Below are positions 50,801-61,000 of a stretch of DNA of 64,000 nucleotides, piece by piece (position 1 is the first letter of the stretch; each line of letters opens with the position of its first letter). The stretch is from Eutreptiella sp. 'Long Island Sound 2002'. Taxonomy: Eukaryota; Euglenozoa; Euglenophyceae; Eutreptiales; Eutreptiaceae. The notes below the pieces were generated by a model. It ran no database searches and was not told where the DNA came from. It saw only the letters and a list, made by a program, of their open reading frames with translations. Position numbers and translations under genes: made by a program. The stretch lies in contig OZ038383.1 in the NCBI GenBank assembly GCA_964036045.1, forward strand, positions 62,005,725 to 62,069,724, in the 5' to 3' direction.

Positions 50801-53800
50801 CGCGGCGATGACCTCAAGCTGCTGGTGGTGGTGGGCACGCGCCTCGACGGGAGCGCCGCCCCCCAGGGGTCCGAACACGCGATCCCGGTGGGGGGCGACG
50901 GGGAAGCAGGCCGTGGCGGTGACGGGGTGGGGCAAGAGCAACCCACGGGGGAGGAGCAGCAGCAGGATCAGCCGGAAGTGGCCGGGGAGGAGGTGGACGT
51001 GCAGGCCATTGTGGCGGCGGCCCTGGCGAGGATCACGGGTGCTGCGGGCCCGCCGCCGACGACGGAGGCACTGGAGGAGGAGGACCAACGCAGGAGGGGT
51101 GAGGGTGCGCAAGTCGCCATGGAGCGGGACGAGGAGCCGGAGTTCAAGGGTGAAGAGGCACAGGGTGCCGGGGAGCAGGACGAGGAGCTGGTGATCGTGG
51201 GGGCGAAGGAGGCGCGTGAGGTGAGTCCCCGGGAGCCGGGGGTGGCGGATAAGGCTGGGCCGAAGACGGGGGAGGTGGAAACCTGCAGGCACTGGGCCAA
51301 GGGGTGGTGCATGCGGGCAGATGCCTGCCGGTTCGCCCACCCCCAGCCGCCGGTGCCGCAGGGAGTACCCCAGGAGTTGCTCCTGATCCTCCAGGCCATG
51401 GCCCGTGTGGGGGCTCTCAGCCTGGACCGCAGCCAGGGCCACGGCCGGGGCCACGGAACGTTGCTGCAGGAGGCGGTGGTAAAGGCGCAAGGGGGAGGGC
51501 TCCCGGCGGTGGGGTATGCGGTGGAGAGTGGGGGCCTGACCGAGTGGGCGGTGGTGTTGCCATGTGGCATGGCGGCCCTGCTCACTCTGTTCCCGGTGGT
51601 CCCGTGGAGGGACATGGTCACCGTCCAGGAGGCCAACCTGGGATGGGTGTGCACAGGGCACACACACCCCGCCGGCATGGACCCTCGCGAGTGGCAGGCT
51701 AAGGCGGTCGTGACGTACCTGTCCTGGTCGTTGCCGGCAGCGCCAGGTGCGTGGGCGCAGTGGTGGGACAGGGCGCTCAGCTGGGCGAGGGATGACTGGC
51801 TGTGGCGGCCTGCCCTGACCTCCCGCGCGAGCCCGTCCCAGTCCAGCCGTGGACTGTCTCCCTGCATCTCCCCACGGTGGCGGCTCGTCTTGCGGCCACA
51901 GACCCGGAGGTCTCGCTGCTGGGAGCCAGGGCTTCGCCTGAGTCAGGGGCTGGAAGTTCGCACCGCCCGCCTCCCCAGCCCTGTGGACGGGGACATCCTG
52001 GGGGGACTTCAGTTCACGCGGGCTAGCGGGGCTGATGTGTGGACCGCTGTCCATCGCCAGCTCCCAGACGCGTGGCCCCAGGTGTACCGGCCCCCTGGTC
52101 ACGAGCGTCCGGTGGGAGTGGAATGGCGCGTGTGGGCTGCCAACGGCCCGTGCCCACCGGTGGTGGTCCTGCCCAGGAGAACCAACCACCCCAGCTGGGA
52201 GACCGTGGCGGTCTTGTGGGGATGGGTGGCGGTCCGTGGGGCCGATGGCCACGTCTTCACTGCCCCAAGGGGCACGGTGATCGAGACCGACGGGGGGACG
52301 GCGTTGCAGCTCACGGCAGAGCCCCTGACCACGCATGCTGTGGTGGCCGTCCTCCAGTGGGGTGCCAACAAGCCACAGCCCTGGCGTGATCAGGTCGCAA
52401 TGGCTGTCTGGCGTGACCTGCCGGTCCTTAGGGCCGCCGTCTGGTCAGAAGGAGCGGGGCGGCATCTCCCGGGCGCACTCCCCTGGCTGCGGGGCTGCGG
52501 AGACGCCTCTCCCCCGCCAGCTGAGTTGCGGGGCGCCCTGGAGCGCGTGTACTCCAAGCCCAGGCACCACTTCCTGGTGGCCGCGGACCATGGGGTGGAG
52601 CTCAGCGACGACGTGGTCGCGCTGGCAGCCGACGTGGTGCAGTGCCTGGCCCCCCACGCCATGATGCTCCCGAGGGAGGGGTGGGAAGGCCAGCGGCACG
52701 ACCAAACCCCGGCTGCCCTCCTCATTGCGAGGTACGTCGAGCTGGGGGGCTCAGAGGCGGTGTACCTCGACCGGTTGGAGACGCCGGACATGCGGCACTG
52801 GACGGCCCACCAGCTCGTGGCCCCTGACATGCGGTTGGCCGTGGACCCGCTGGGCCGGCCTGTGGTGTCGGGGGCTCCGCCCCAATGGCCGCACACGTGG
52901 GACATGGCGGTCCGGACGATGCGCATGGCACCCAGGGGCCAGAGGGCGGGATGGCCGGGTGCGGAGCGTCTGCTGGCGGAGGCCCGGGCGGCACAGGTGC
53001 AGCAGCCGGCCGGCAACACCAAGGACTGTGGCGTGTGCGCCCTCATGTCCGCCGTCGGTACCCTCCTCAGGGTGCCGAGGCCGGGCAACCTCCTGTCCGC
53101 GCTGGACAGGCGGTGGGTGGCGGCGGTGGTCCTCAACAGGGCCATGGGGCCCATCGCGCATCTGCCGTCCCTGGGGGAGCTGCCTGCAGCGGTGTTGGAG
53201 GCCCTGCCGGCGCCCCGCACGCCCTTGGACCTGGCGAACGTCCCGCACAACGTGGGGCTGCCCGGGGCGCGCATGCAACATGCCCTGCTGTGTATGGCGG
53301 CGGCGGCGGACGGGGGGATGTCCATGCTGGCGACGGTGTCCCTGCAGCACGTGCAGGACGCGATGCAGCAGCAGCGGATGCATGCCCCCCAGCCGTGGGA
53401 AGAGAGCGCCAAGCGGTGGCTGAGGGTGGAGAGCGTGCATTCCACCCATGCGGTGGGCATGGCGGATATGGGGCGGCTGGTGGTGTTGGAGGGGGCGGAG
53501 TATTGGGCCTGTGTTCGGGTGGAAACAGGGGGACTGGAGTGGGTCGTGGTCACCGCGAGCCGGCTCAGGAGGCAGCAGTCTAGGGGCCCGGCCTGCTACC
53601 AGGTGTTCCAGGAGTGCCTCAGTGGGCTGGGGCCGGTGCGCAGGGCGCACAGGTGCACGGCCGAGGACATCCCGCCAGCGCCGGCGGTCTTCGTGGAGGT
53701 CACGCGGCCGCCGGTGATCCAGGGGCAGGACGTCTGGCCCGTAGCCCCGGGCAACATGTGGCAGGCTGAGCATGCAGCTGGCATATGCAGGGCGCTGCAG

Positions 53801-55021
53801 GGTCACGCGGCGGCCCTCCCCAGGGCCCCGGCGGCGCAGTCCTCCAGCAACTGGCCGGCAGCCTCGCTAGCACTGCTGCATAGCGCGTCGCGGGCGTGGT
53901 ACTGGGTTGTGGCGGCGTTGGAGCCCCACTCCTCGGCGCTGCGCCTGTACGATCGCGGGCAGGGCACGGTGCTCACGGTCCGCCCCGCCGACCTGGAGGC
54001 CCTGCACCTTAGCGCACTGAGTGGCGACGGGGGCGACGCGCTGTACCTCCAAGGGACCGTGGCAGGCGCGGCCGCGACACGCTTCCGCCGGCAGAGCGGA
54101 GGAGATGCCCTCCGCCTGGTTATGGCGGAGATCATGGGGCCGTGGCTCCGGGCGTTCTCCACGTCCAGGTGGAAGGTCGAGGGCGACCGGGAGAAGTTCG
54201 CCGACGCGTGGCGCCGCTGGGTGGAGGAGCAGCTTCCCGTGGGGGGAATGCTGCACCTGCCGCAGCCACCAAGCGTGCCACCAGTACGGCCTGCGGCACC
54301 CCCGGCCGCGGCGGCGAGGCAGGCCCCAAAAGCGGCGCCCAAGCCGCCGCCCAAGAGGAGCCCCCCGCCTCAATATGGCGCCTATGCCAACATTCGGTAC
54401 GTACTGCAGCACTTCGGTGGTGACTTGGCCACGGATCAGCGTGGGACAAAGACGATCAATGTCTGCCCCTGGTCTCGGCTGGAGGGGGCTGGTCACTGCA
54501 CTTGGAAAGCTGGCAAGCACTGCCGGCCCACCCACCTCCACCCCAAGGACCTGCTAGACCACATCCAGCGGGACCATGCGACTGATCCGGCGCAACGGGA
54601 CCAGGCGCTGGCCATGCTGACTGGCGTTATGCCGGGGGGCCAGGCGGGGCCTTTCGCGTCGGCCCAGGCGGGGTCCAGAGCGCTCACGCTGCCCACGGGT
54701 GCCCGCCTTGCGGCGGGGCGTGGGGCGTCGCCGTCGGCGGCACGATCTGGAGTGCTTGGGTCTGCAGCACGGCGTGGGGCAGTGTCTTCTACGGGGAGTA
54801 CGGCGGCAAGTACATCCAGCGGACAGGCAGAGGGGGAACCAGCCACATCTGCCGGGTCTCAGCAGGCGACGACCGCCTCGGGCGGAGGCCCACGGGGTCA
54901 GGGGCCACCTCGCCAGCCGCCCGCGCCGGGTGCGGGTGGTCCCCCTGAACCTGCTGGTGGCCCCTCTCCGTCCAGCGATCCGGATCCGGCGGGGGGCCCC
55001 GATCCACACGTGCAGCCATGA
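47888..55021 (+). CDS. LINE copy 3 ORF1: multidomain protein with CCCH finger and Ulp1-like protease
   Basis: A 2,377-codon frame whose AUG directly follows an in-frame UAA, so the start is well placed. Residues ~1-110 are a compact, probably helical segment of unknown family. Residues ~200-455 hold four His/Pro/Gln-rich repeats of exactly 63 residues. A long acidic, Gly/Ala/Glu-rich stretch follows. C1133-C1141-C1147-H1151 is a CX7CX5CX3H zinc finger, likely for RNA binding. H1637 (in RHW), D1653 (in VDPL), Q1705/Q1706 and C1714 (in DCGVCAL) match the order of a Ulp1/C48 cysteine protease triad. A proline-rich segment (~2,115-2,150) precedes a Cys/His cluster (C2193, C2204, C2212). The stop is UGA in frame with ORF2. 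Codons ~1,305-1,350 may be out of frame (see findings). Such an ORF1 is far larger than known LINE ORF1 proteins. Confidence 0.8.
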   Translation: MSLSVPTNPAELPAFRRRARRMVDTVSDLVRHGPHTYAAFQARVDADRPARDNGWDHFVDVCLRQMLARDPHPYNAPDVQARFAAGTVPFGVHLLNRLLRCLQDLGQLEDAQRGRPPVGSAGQPGYAAPGAFPMPPPPGLGPMPIPPFGAHHHHQLHLHRLLHHPVGFPMMQHHFPHQHVHPTAVPQPPVHLHHHHQLAAVPQHPVHLHHHHHHHHPHQHVEYPHPLPQQHSRPPQHTVPVPEPVPVPEPGRSAQQQGVSHGAVPQHLVHFHHHRHHHLPHQQVEYPHSLPQQHSLPPQHTMPVPEPVPVPEPGRSAQQQGVSQGAGPQHPVHLHHHHHRHRPHQHVEYPHPLPQQHPRPPQHTMPVLEPVPVPGPGRSAQQQGVSRGAVPRHPVHPRHHHHHHRPHLHVECPRPPPQLHSQPVPQHTMPVPVPVPAPGPGRGAQQQGVSQGEAHGVPPGEARGMGAPAAAPPLAVPQPEFPAAGSPPRTVHMPDPAVPREAPPVVPTDPEPVVPGGGLTPSRGMQGAAPMGRTTAGERAGDAAQEAAVAGPRDISELLTQALEEYRRTAVGSGGVAPEGADAGELIAQALAAVAPRTEGAKETPTEAVSTGGQGAGQGVPKAQTPAEGGGFVEPSGGRAKGEEVEGWMWEWREWRQVAPGEPCPAGLAYRMDLHAGTSWARLPANLRARLDAAEAARGGGADERPLAPFPPRPDTPPAVVAAGEGAEGEQEAEEVEDEEAYGPGGSALALMFEDDAGPDVYAGMDEDPANEPLRPMPTAVPPPPLGSCERRHCRYHAAEGAHRHRLTGTGQREAGMLASALERYELQRPGQVAREMALAATSPDNGQVRCVQLGDAAVLGHHPGDVRAAEPQESLPPSVRLSVVRLLGEAGLEDVRRDEGLYVALWRGGADAWRREQAGRPLTPQALGSHALLAALHPEGAEVVFDADRLLLTGDGAVLVPTTSSYRLESRGDDLKLLVVVGTRLDGSAAPQGSEHAIPVGGDGEAGRGGDGVGQEQPTGEEQQQDQPEVAGEEVDVQAIVAAALARITGAAGPPPTTEALEEEDQRRRGEGAQVAMERDEEPEFKGEEAQGAGEQDEELVIVGAKEAREVSPREPGVADKAGPKTGEVETCRHWAKGWCMRADACRFAHPQPPVPQGVPQELLLILQAMARVGALSLDRSQGHGRGHGTLLQEAVVKAQGGGLPAVGYAVESGGLTEWAVVLPCGMAALLTLFPVVPWRDMVTVQEANLGWVCTGHTHPAGMDPREWQAKAVVTYLSWSLPAAPGAWAQWWDRALSWARDDWLWRPALTSRASPSQSSRGLSPCISPRWRLVLRPQTRRSRCWEPGLRLSQGLEVRTARLPSPVDGDILGGLQFTRASGADVWTAVHRQLPDAWPQVYRPPGHERPVGVEWRVWAANGPCPPVVVLPRRTNHPSWETVAVLWGWVAVRGADGHVFTAPRGTVIETDGGTALQLTAEPLTTHAVVAVLQWGANKPQPWRDQVAMAVWRDLPVLRAAVWSEGAGRHLPGALPWLRGCGDASPPPAELRGALERVYSKPRHHFLVAADHGVELSDDVVALAADVVQCLAPHAMMLPREGWEGQRHDQTPAALLIARYVELGGSEAVYLDRLETPDMRHWTAHQLVAPDMRLAVDPLGRPVVSGAPPQWPHTWDMAVRTMRMAPRGQRAGWPGAERLLAEARAAQVQQPAGNTKDCGVCALMSAVGTLLRVPRPGNLLSALDRRWVAAVVLNRAMGPIAHLPSLGELPAAVLEALPAPRTPLDLANVPHNVGLPGARMQHALLCMAAAADGGMSMLATVSLQHVQDAMQQQRMHAPQPWEESAKRWLRVESVHSTHAVGMADMGRLVVLEGAEYWACVRVETGGLEWVVVTASRLRRQQSRGPACYQVFQECLSGLGPVRRAHRCTAEDIPPAPAVFVEVTRPPVIQGQDVWPVAPGNMWQAEHAAGICRALQGHAAALPRAPAAQSSSNWPAASLALLHSASRAWYWVVAALEPHSSALRLYDRGQGTVLTVRPADLEALHLSALSGDGGDALYLQGTVAGAAATRFRRQSGGDALRLVMAEIMGPWLRAFSTSRWKVEGDREKFADAWRRWVEEQLPVGGMLHLPQPPSVPPVRPAAPPAAAARQAPKAAPKPPPKRSPPPQYGAYANIRYVLQHFGGDLATDQRGTKTINVCPWSRLEGAGHCTWKAGKHCRPTHLHPKDLLDHIQRDHATDPAQRDQALAMLTGVMPGGQAGPFASAQAGSRALTLPTGARLAAGRGASPSAARSGVLGSAARRGAVSSTGSTAASTSSGQAEGEPATSAGSQQATTASGGGPRGQGPPRQPPAPGAGGPPEPAGGPSPSSDPDPAGGPDPHVQP
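48488..49243 (+). repeat. Four 189-base tandem repeats inside ORF1
   Basis: Units start at 48,488, 48,677, 48,866 and 49,055, exactly 189 bases (63 codons) apart, so the frame is kept. Each codes for a CA(C/T)-rich histidine run, a VEYPHPLPQQH-like part and a PVPEPVPVPEPG-like part, then AQQQGVS. Confidence 0.9.
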
Positions 55022-58000
55022 AGGGGCCCAGCCTCCGACACCCGAGCGGCGGTGTCCTGGAACGTCCAGGGCTCGATGCGGGGGGACGTTGTACCAGCGG
55101 CCCCAGGTATGCTCGACGGTGAAGCGGTGGCGGCGGGCATCATGAAGGCCGAGGGTGCCATCCTGGGCCTATTCCAGGAGACTGGCCTGCAGGACCCACA
55201 AGGTGTGGTGCACTCCGAGAACCAGTGGCGTCACCATGGGTATCATGCATACCCAGGGGTGGATGCCCAGGCGGCGTCGGCGGCGGCGGTGCGCGGCGGG
55301 CTCTTGATTGCCCTTCGGGCGGACGTGTTCGCCGCGGAGGAAGTTCGAGACATCGTGGACATCGTGCCGGGCAAAGCCATGGCCCTGGATGTGGTGACCG
55401 CAGGTGGCACCCTCACGGTCATCAACGTCCACGGCCCGGGTAGCGGCGGCGACTCCTGGGCGTCTAAGGCGTCCTTCTGGGCTGACGTGGCCATGTACGC
55501 GGCGGCCAAGAGCGCGGGTGGCACCAGGGCCGTGCTCCTCGGAGGGGACTTCAACGTGTGGCTGGAGTCCCCGTGGCACCCTACCACGAGGAGGTTCCAA
55601 GCCCTGTGGGAACAGTGTGGTTTCCACAGGGCAGGCCCGGAACGGGAGGAGGACAGGAGGCCCACGAGGGCAGGGCACCGAGTGGACTCCTTCCTTCTAA
55701 ACTCGCCTCCGGTCCCGTGGGCGGCGCGTGAGCGCCCTCACTTAGCGCCGGGGCGGTCTCCTGCGTCACTGGGGTCGGATCATGGCCCTGTGGTCCTGGA
55801 CATCCCGCTGGCGGTGGCCGGCAAGGAGAGGGTCACCAGGATGGCCTACTCGCACGCCCAGGGCAGGCTGCACGCCATACGCCCGGACTCCCCGGGGGTT
55901 CGTGAGGCGGCGGCGGCAGTACTGCAGAAGGCCTGCGGGGATCAGCGGCTACAGGCGTGGCTCTCGTCGGACCAGGACACTGCCACCATGGGCACGTCGG
56001 AGGTGCAAGCGGTCTTTGACCTGCTCTACGCCTTCCGTGATGACGTGTCCAGGGTCACGGGAGTGCGCATGCCATCCGGCGTGGACCCGCAGTACCCATA
56101 CGGGCAGGCGGAATCGGAGGCGTTGCTGGACCAGGTCCTCTCGGATCAGCAGGCCCTGGCCTGGCGTGCCCATCAGCTGTGGCAACGGGACGCGGCAGCG
56201 GCCGGACTCCACTCCCAGGAAGCGACTGCCCTGCTACAGCACCTCCGGCGAGTGCACCCCGACCTGTCCCCCGCCTCGGTAGAGGACCTGCGTGCCGCAT
56301 TGGACCAACAGCTCCACTAGCTGGAGACACGCGTGGAGGAGCTGCGGGATGTTCTCAGGAGCAACAGGCGCCGGTCCATCAAGGACTACTGGCGGGGCAG
56401 GGTACCGGATCTGCAGCTCCGGTGGACGGCGATACGGGGGGCCATCAACGTGGTGAACTATGCCCCGACAGGCTTGTGGTCCGTACGCGTCCGCGAGTCG
56501 GAGAAGGTGCTCTTGGAGGCCTCGGACGTCATCGGCGAGGTCCAGAGGTATTGGGAGGCGCTGTACGCCAAGCGGCCAGTGAACCTGCCGGCCTTCGAGC
56601 GGCTGGTCCGGGCCCACATTCCCAAAGGGGTGCCGGAGGAATGGAGGTCGGTACAGGACTACACCATGCAGGACCTTAAAGACGCCGTGAGGCAGGCCGT
56701 GGCGGACGACAAAGCTCCGGGGTCCAACTGGGTCACGGCTGCCCTCATAGCAGAGCTGCCTGAACCGGTGCAGGGGCTCCTGGTGCATGCGTACATGGCA
56801 ATACTGCGGGGTGCGGACGTCCCGGAGTCCTGGCACGAGGCCATGATCTGGCTGATGCCCAAGGGCACAGCCACGGGCAACCTGGACGAGTACAGGCCGA
56901 TAGCGCTGGGGCAGCAAGACATGCGAATGCTCATGACTCCCCTCATGCGGAGGTTCACAGCTGTTCTGGCACGCAAGGGACTGTCCGCGGACTGGCAGTT
57001 CGGAGCCATGCCGGGCTCCACGGCGGCTGCCCCGGTGTTCCTGGCCCAGCGCAGGCTGCAGCGTGGGCTGGAGGAAAACCACGTCCTGGCCTTCGATGTG
57101 TCGAAGGCTTTTGACACAGCGCCGCACGGGGGCTGGCGCTCCTCCTGCGCCACATGGGTGTCCCGGAGGAGCTCATCAGGCTCTTCCACACCCTCAGCTG
57201 CGGGTCTCTGGTGCGCATCATCACCGCGCACGGCCCGACGCCGAGCATACGGCTCCACAGGGGCCTGCGGCAGGGCAGTGCGGAGAGCGCTGTGCTCTAC
57301 CTCCTCCTTTTGGAGCCTCTCCTGCGGAGCCTCGCCTGTAAGGCGCGGGGAGATGCTCGCCATGCGGTGCCACCCCTGGTACAGGCATACTGTGATGACC
57401 TCCTGTTGATAGCGCACTCCCTGCCGCAATTCCTGGAGTATGCGGCGGCGATAGCGCGGTATCTCACTGACATGGGCATGTCCCTCAACGTGGGCAAATG
57501 CGCCTATGCCAATACTGCTCGCATCCATTCGATTATGGTATACCCGAACCCGGGGGACACGGCGGCCCCATGGGTATGCTTACGTGCCAAGGGCACGGTA
57601 CCATACTTGGGTCTGCGCCTCGATCCCAGGGGGATGGCGATCATGAAGGAGAAACATGTGCTCCGGTGTGAAGCCCTGCTGGGCTGGTGCAAGAACACGC
57701 TGGGGCCGGCGTCGGTGCCTCATGAGGTGATGGCGGCTGTGGTTGGAGGCATCGTGCGGTACGCGGCGCCCTACCTGTCCGACACGGCGGAGGCGGTAAT
57801 CAAGCTGAATACTGCCATCAAGGCTGCGGCCCTGCAGTTCGAGAAGCTGCCCAAGGACCTGTCCAACGTGGCGGTGCGGTCAGGTCATGGGCTACGGTTG
57901 GCGGATGTCCAGGTTATATGCCGCGACTCCGTCGCGGCGACCATGGCTCAGCTCACCCACCACAGGTCGATGACAGTCCGTGATGAGCTGCGGGCCATGC

Positions 58001-61000
58001 TCCGAGACATGCACGTGCAGTACGGAGTGTGCGGGCAGTTCATGGTGCCCTCTGCGTCATTCGCCACACACGCTGGCAATACGTGGGTGGACAGGGTACT
58101 CAGGGCGATGGGGACGTTGCGCGTGGGGCTTCTCATGCCATCGTCAGTGTACTCGTGTGTACATGCCCATCTGCCGCAAGTGCAGTGGGAGGGGCGGAAG
58201 TGGGTGTCCCAATCCTATACCTTCAAGGGTAGGGACATCTGCATTCTCTCGGGGCCCCGCACAGATGCGACAGTACAGTCCCTGACTGATCCCGCAAATG
58301 ACCTCCTGCATGCGCGGCTCCCCTGCCCTGCGCCTAGGCACTGGGCGGTACAGCTTCAGGAGTGCCATGAGGACCACCTACACCTTCCGCACGCGGGGGT
58401 AGGGCCCCACCAGCTGGACCACGTGTGGCTCACGGGGCTTAGCGACGTCTTCCGGCCGCAGCTGCCCGGTCCGTTGACTCACCGGCTAATACACCCGGTG
58501 CGCCGAAAGAAGGCCAGCAAACGCAATAGGCAGTCCGCTGCGGGGGACGTGTATGTGGTGGGCGGATACAGGGAGGAAGGATGGGACCCGGCCAACCCGG
58601 GGCTGTCCATGCCGTTCGTCCCGCTAGCCGCCCTCCTGTTTCTGTTGGGGGACGTCTTTGAGGGCTACCAACAGCAAGACGATCCGGCGTCCGTCCCCCT
58701 GCTCACTCCTCACGCCGGGGGCGGCATAAGCCCGCCACCACTGTGGGTTGTGCACGGGCGGCCAGCGTTCTCCAGGGCGTGCGCGGCGGTGCACAAGTGC
58801 AGCGAATGGGCAATTGTTCTTCTGCTGCCGGCAGGCCCAATCCCGGATCCGGATGAGTACTCGGTCCCGGAAGTGGTCCGGATGTCCAACGTGCCGCACG
58901 ATCCGCACGTCGCCGTCACGTCGTTGCGTGATGGCGGCGCAGTGGAGCAGGGGTCTGTAGTGGTATACCAGCCTTCCTGCTCCGCAACAGTTTGGGGAGC
59001 GGAGTATGCCACCGCCCTGGACGCCATAAAGTCAGTCTGCGGATGTGACCTGGCCTGGAGACCACATGCGGTGTATCGACCGAGGGTGGTCCTGTCCCCG
59101 GAGCTCACGGCCTCCAGTGCGGCGTCCCTGGGAAAGGTGGTGCAGAGCCCCCACTCCGACGTGGCGTGGCTGGAGCCCCACCGGTACTGCTGGGTGCCGG
59201 TGGCGACTAAAGTCACATCGTCTGACGCGTCGCCCCAGGGAGACGACGCCACAAACGTGGCGGTGGCCAGCCACGGAATCCCCACATGGACGGGTGCCAT
59301 CTACGGCACGGTCCCGGAGGCAGAGATCATTGGCGCGGCGGCGTACTTGTTGCACACGCCCCCGTCAGCGTGCACGGTACACGTGGTGGATGCGTCCGTC
59401 ATAGGAGCGCATCTCCGCAGGGCACAGGAGGCCCTGTACCGTGGCATCAAGGGGCCGGCATCACATCTGGTCAATCAGCACGCACTGAGCTGGATAGTGG
59501 AGGGGCTGCGGCGGCTGCCACGCCGAGTTGGGGAGCCGCACCACTGGGTGGTGAGGCAGAGCTCGCACTTGGCGGCGGTCCCGCTCGAGGCACCGGACTC
59601 TGCCGCGGCCCGTGCAATGGCCCCGCCAGTCCATCTTGTCCTGCCGAAGGAGCACGCCATCCTCTTGGTGCCGGGGGATAATGGTGAGCTCGAGCCGCGT
59701 GTGCCATCCATGCAAGCCCTTCAGCAAGTCCGGGAGATGGAGTGGCGTTCGCTGGCGGCTCGCACCAGGGCGCACACGCCACTGGCTGGCGCCTGCGAGG
59801 CGATGCCCCTGGGAGCTCTGCACCACGGCCCAACGCACAGGAATATGCTGCGGGCACGTGACGGTCGCTTGTCCACCATGCAGGTCATGCGACGGTGGAG
59901 ACAGAAGCTCACGCGTATGGCAATACCGGCCCACCCCTGTATCTTCTGTGGGGGGCCGGAGGAGGACATTGGCCACATGCGCCTACTGTGTGCGCGGGAC
60001 GAGGAGGTGGCTGGGCTCCTGTGCAGGCGTGTGGAGGAGTTGACGGCGGAGCTACCCCTGACAGACAGGGCGGTGGAGTTCGTGGCATGGAGGGAGCACG
60101 GCTGCAGGTGGACTGAATCCCTGATGGCGGGTGTCGTCCCCGGGGACCTGAAGCGGCTGTTCGCTGCGGTGCGGGCGGCGTCGTCCCGGGGCCCTGCCAA
60201 GGCCAGGCTCTTTGTGGAGGACATGGTCCTGATTGGGGAAGATGTGTATGCCCGCAGGAACCATCGGCTCACCCAGATCATGCAGCTGCGGATGCAAGAT
60301 CGAAGGAGGGCGGTATACGCGTTCCTGCGCGGTGACACACCCTTCTGCCCGCCGGCAGGGAGGATCCTGCAGCGTCCGCCGTGGAACCCGTTTGCCGGCC
60401 TCCCCGGCGACCTGCGGGCAACCTTCCAGAGGGCACCGCTGCACGCACTGATGGTGTCGCGGTCGTGCGTCGAGCATGACCAGGCCCTGTCCTTGTTTCC
60501 TCACTGGATGGCGGCGGTGGCGCAGGCCTTCGACCAGTGGATCGGTTCCTGGGTAGCGCGGGACATCACGGCATTCAGGGAGTGGTCCCGCGTGGTGTCG
60601 GCGCAGTCGTGGGCCCAGGTGCGTGGTACCAACGTGAGAAGCCCTGACGGCCAGAGTGATCCCTGGCTCCAGGTGTACGCCAACCATCCAGCTGTGGGGA
60701 ACGTCATGGGCTGGCCTCGCGAGGTGCTGCCGGTCCTTCAGCAACCTCTGTGCAGTCTCCCAGTCCTGGCGGTGGCTGTCGTACTTGACGTGGGTACGTT
60801 GTGGCTGTATGACCGGCAGCTGCGACGAGCCATACCAGCGGTCACGGAGCAGCGGTCCATGGCAGTGTTAGTGGGCTCCAAGCAGCTGGCACGGGTACAG
60901 GGCGACGACGCGCAAGGCCACGTCACGGAGGCCATGTTCTCTCTGCCCGAGGGGGACGACCACGTGGCTGCCGATGCCCGTCACACCCTTGACACCCTGG

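Noticed and set aside
48171-52336. Long minus-strand frames opposite ORF1 (up to 997 codons)
   Set aside because: Shadows of a GC-rich coding strand; the plus frame has the motifs and the fixed 63-codon repeats.
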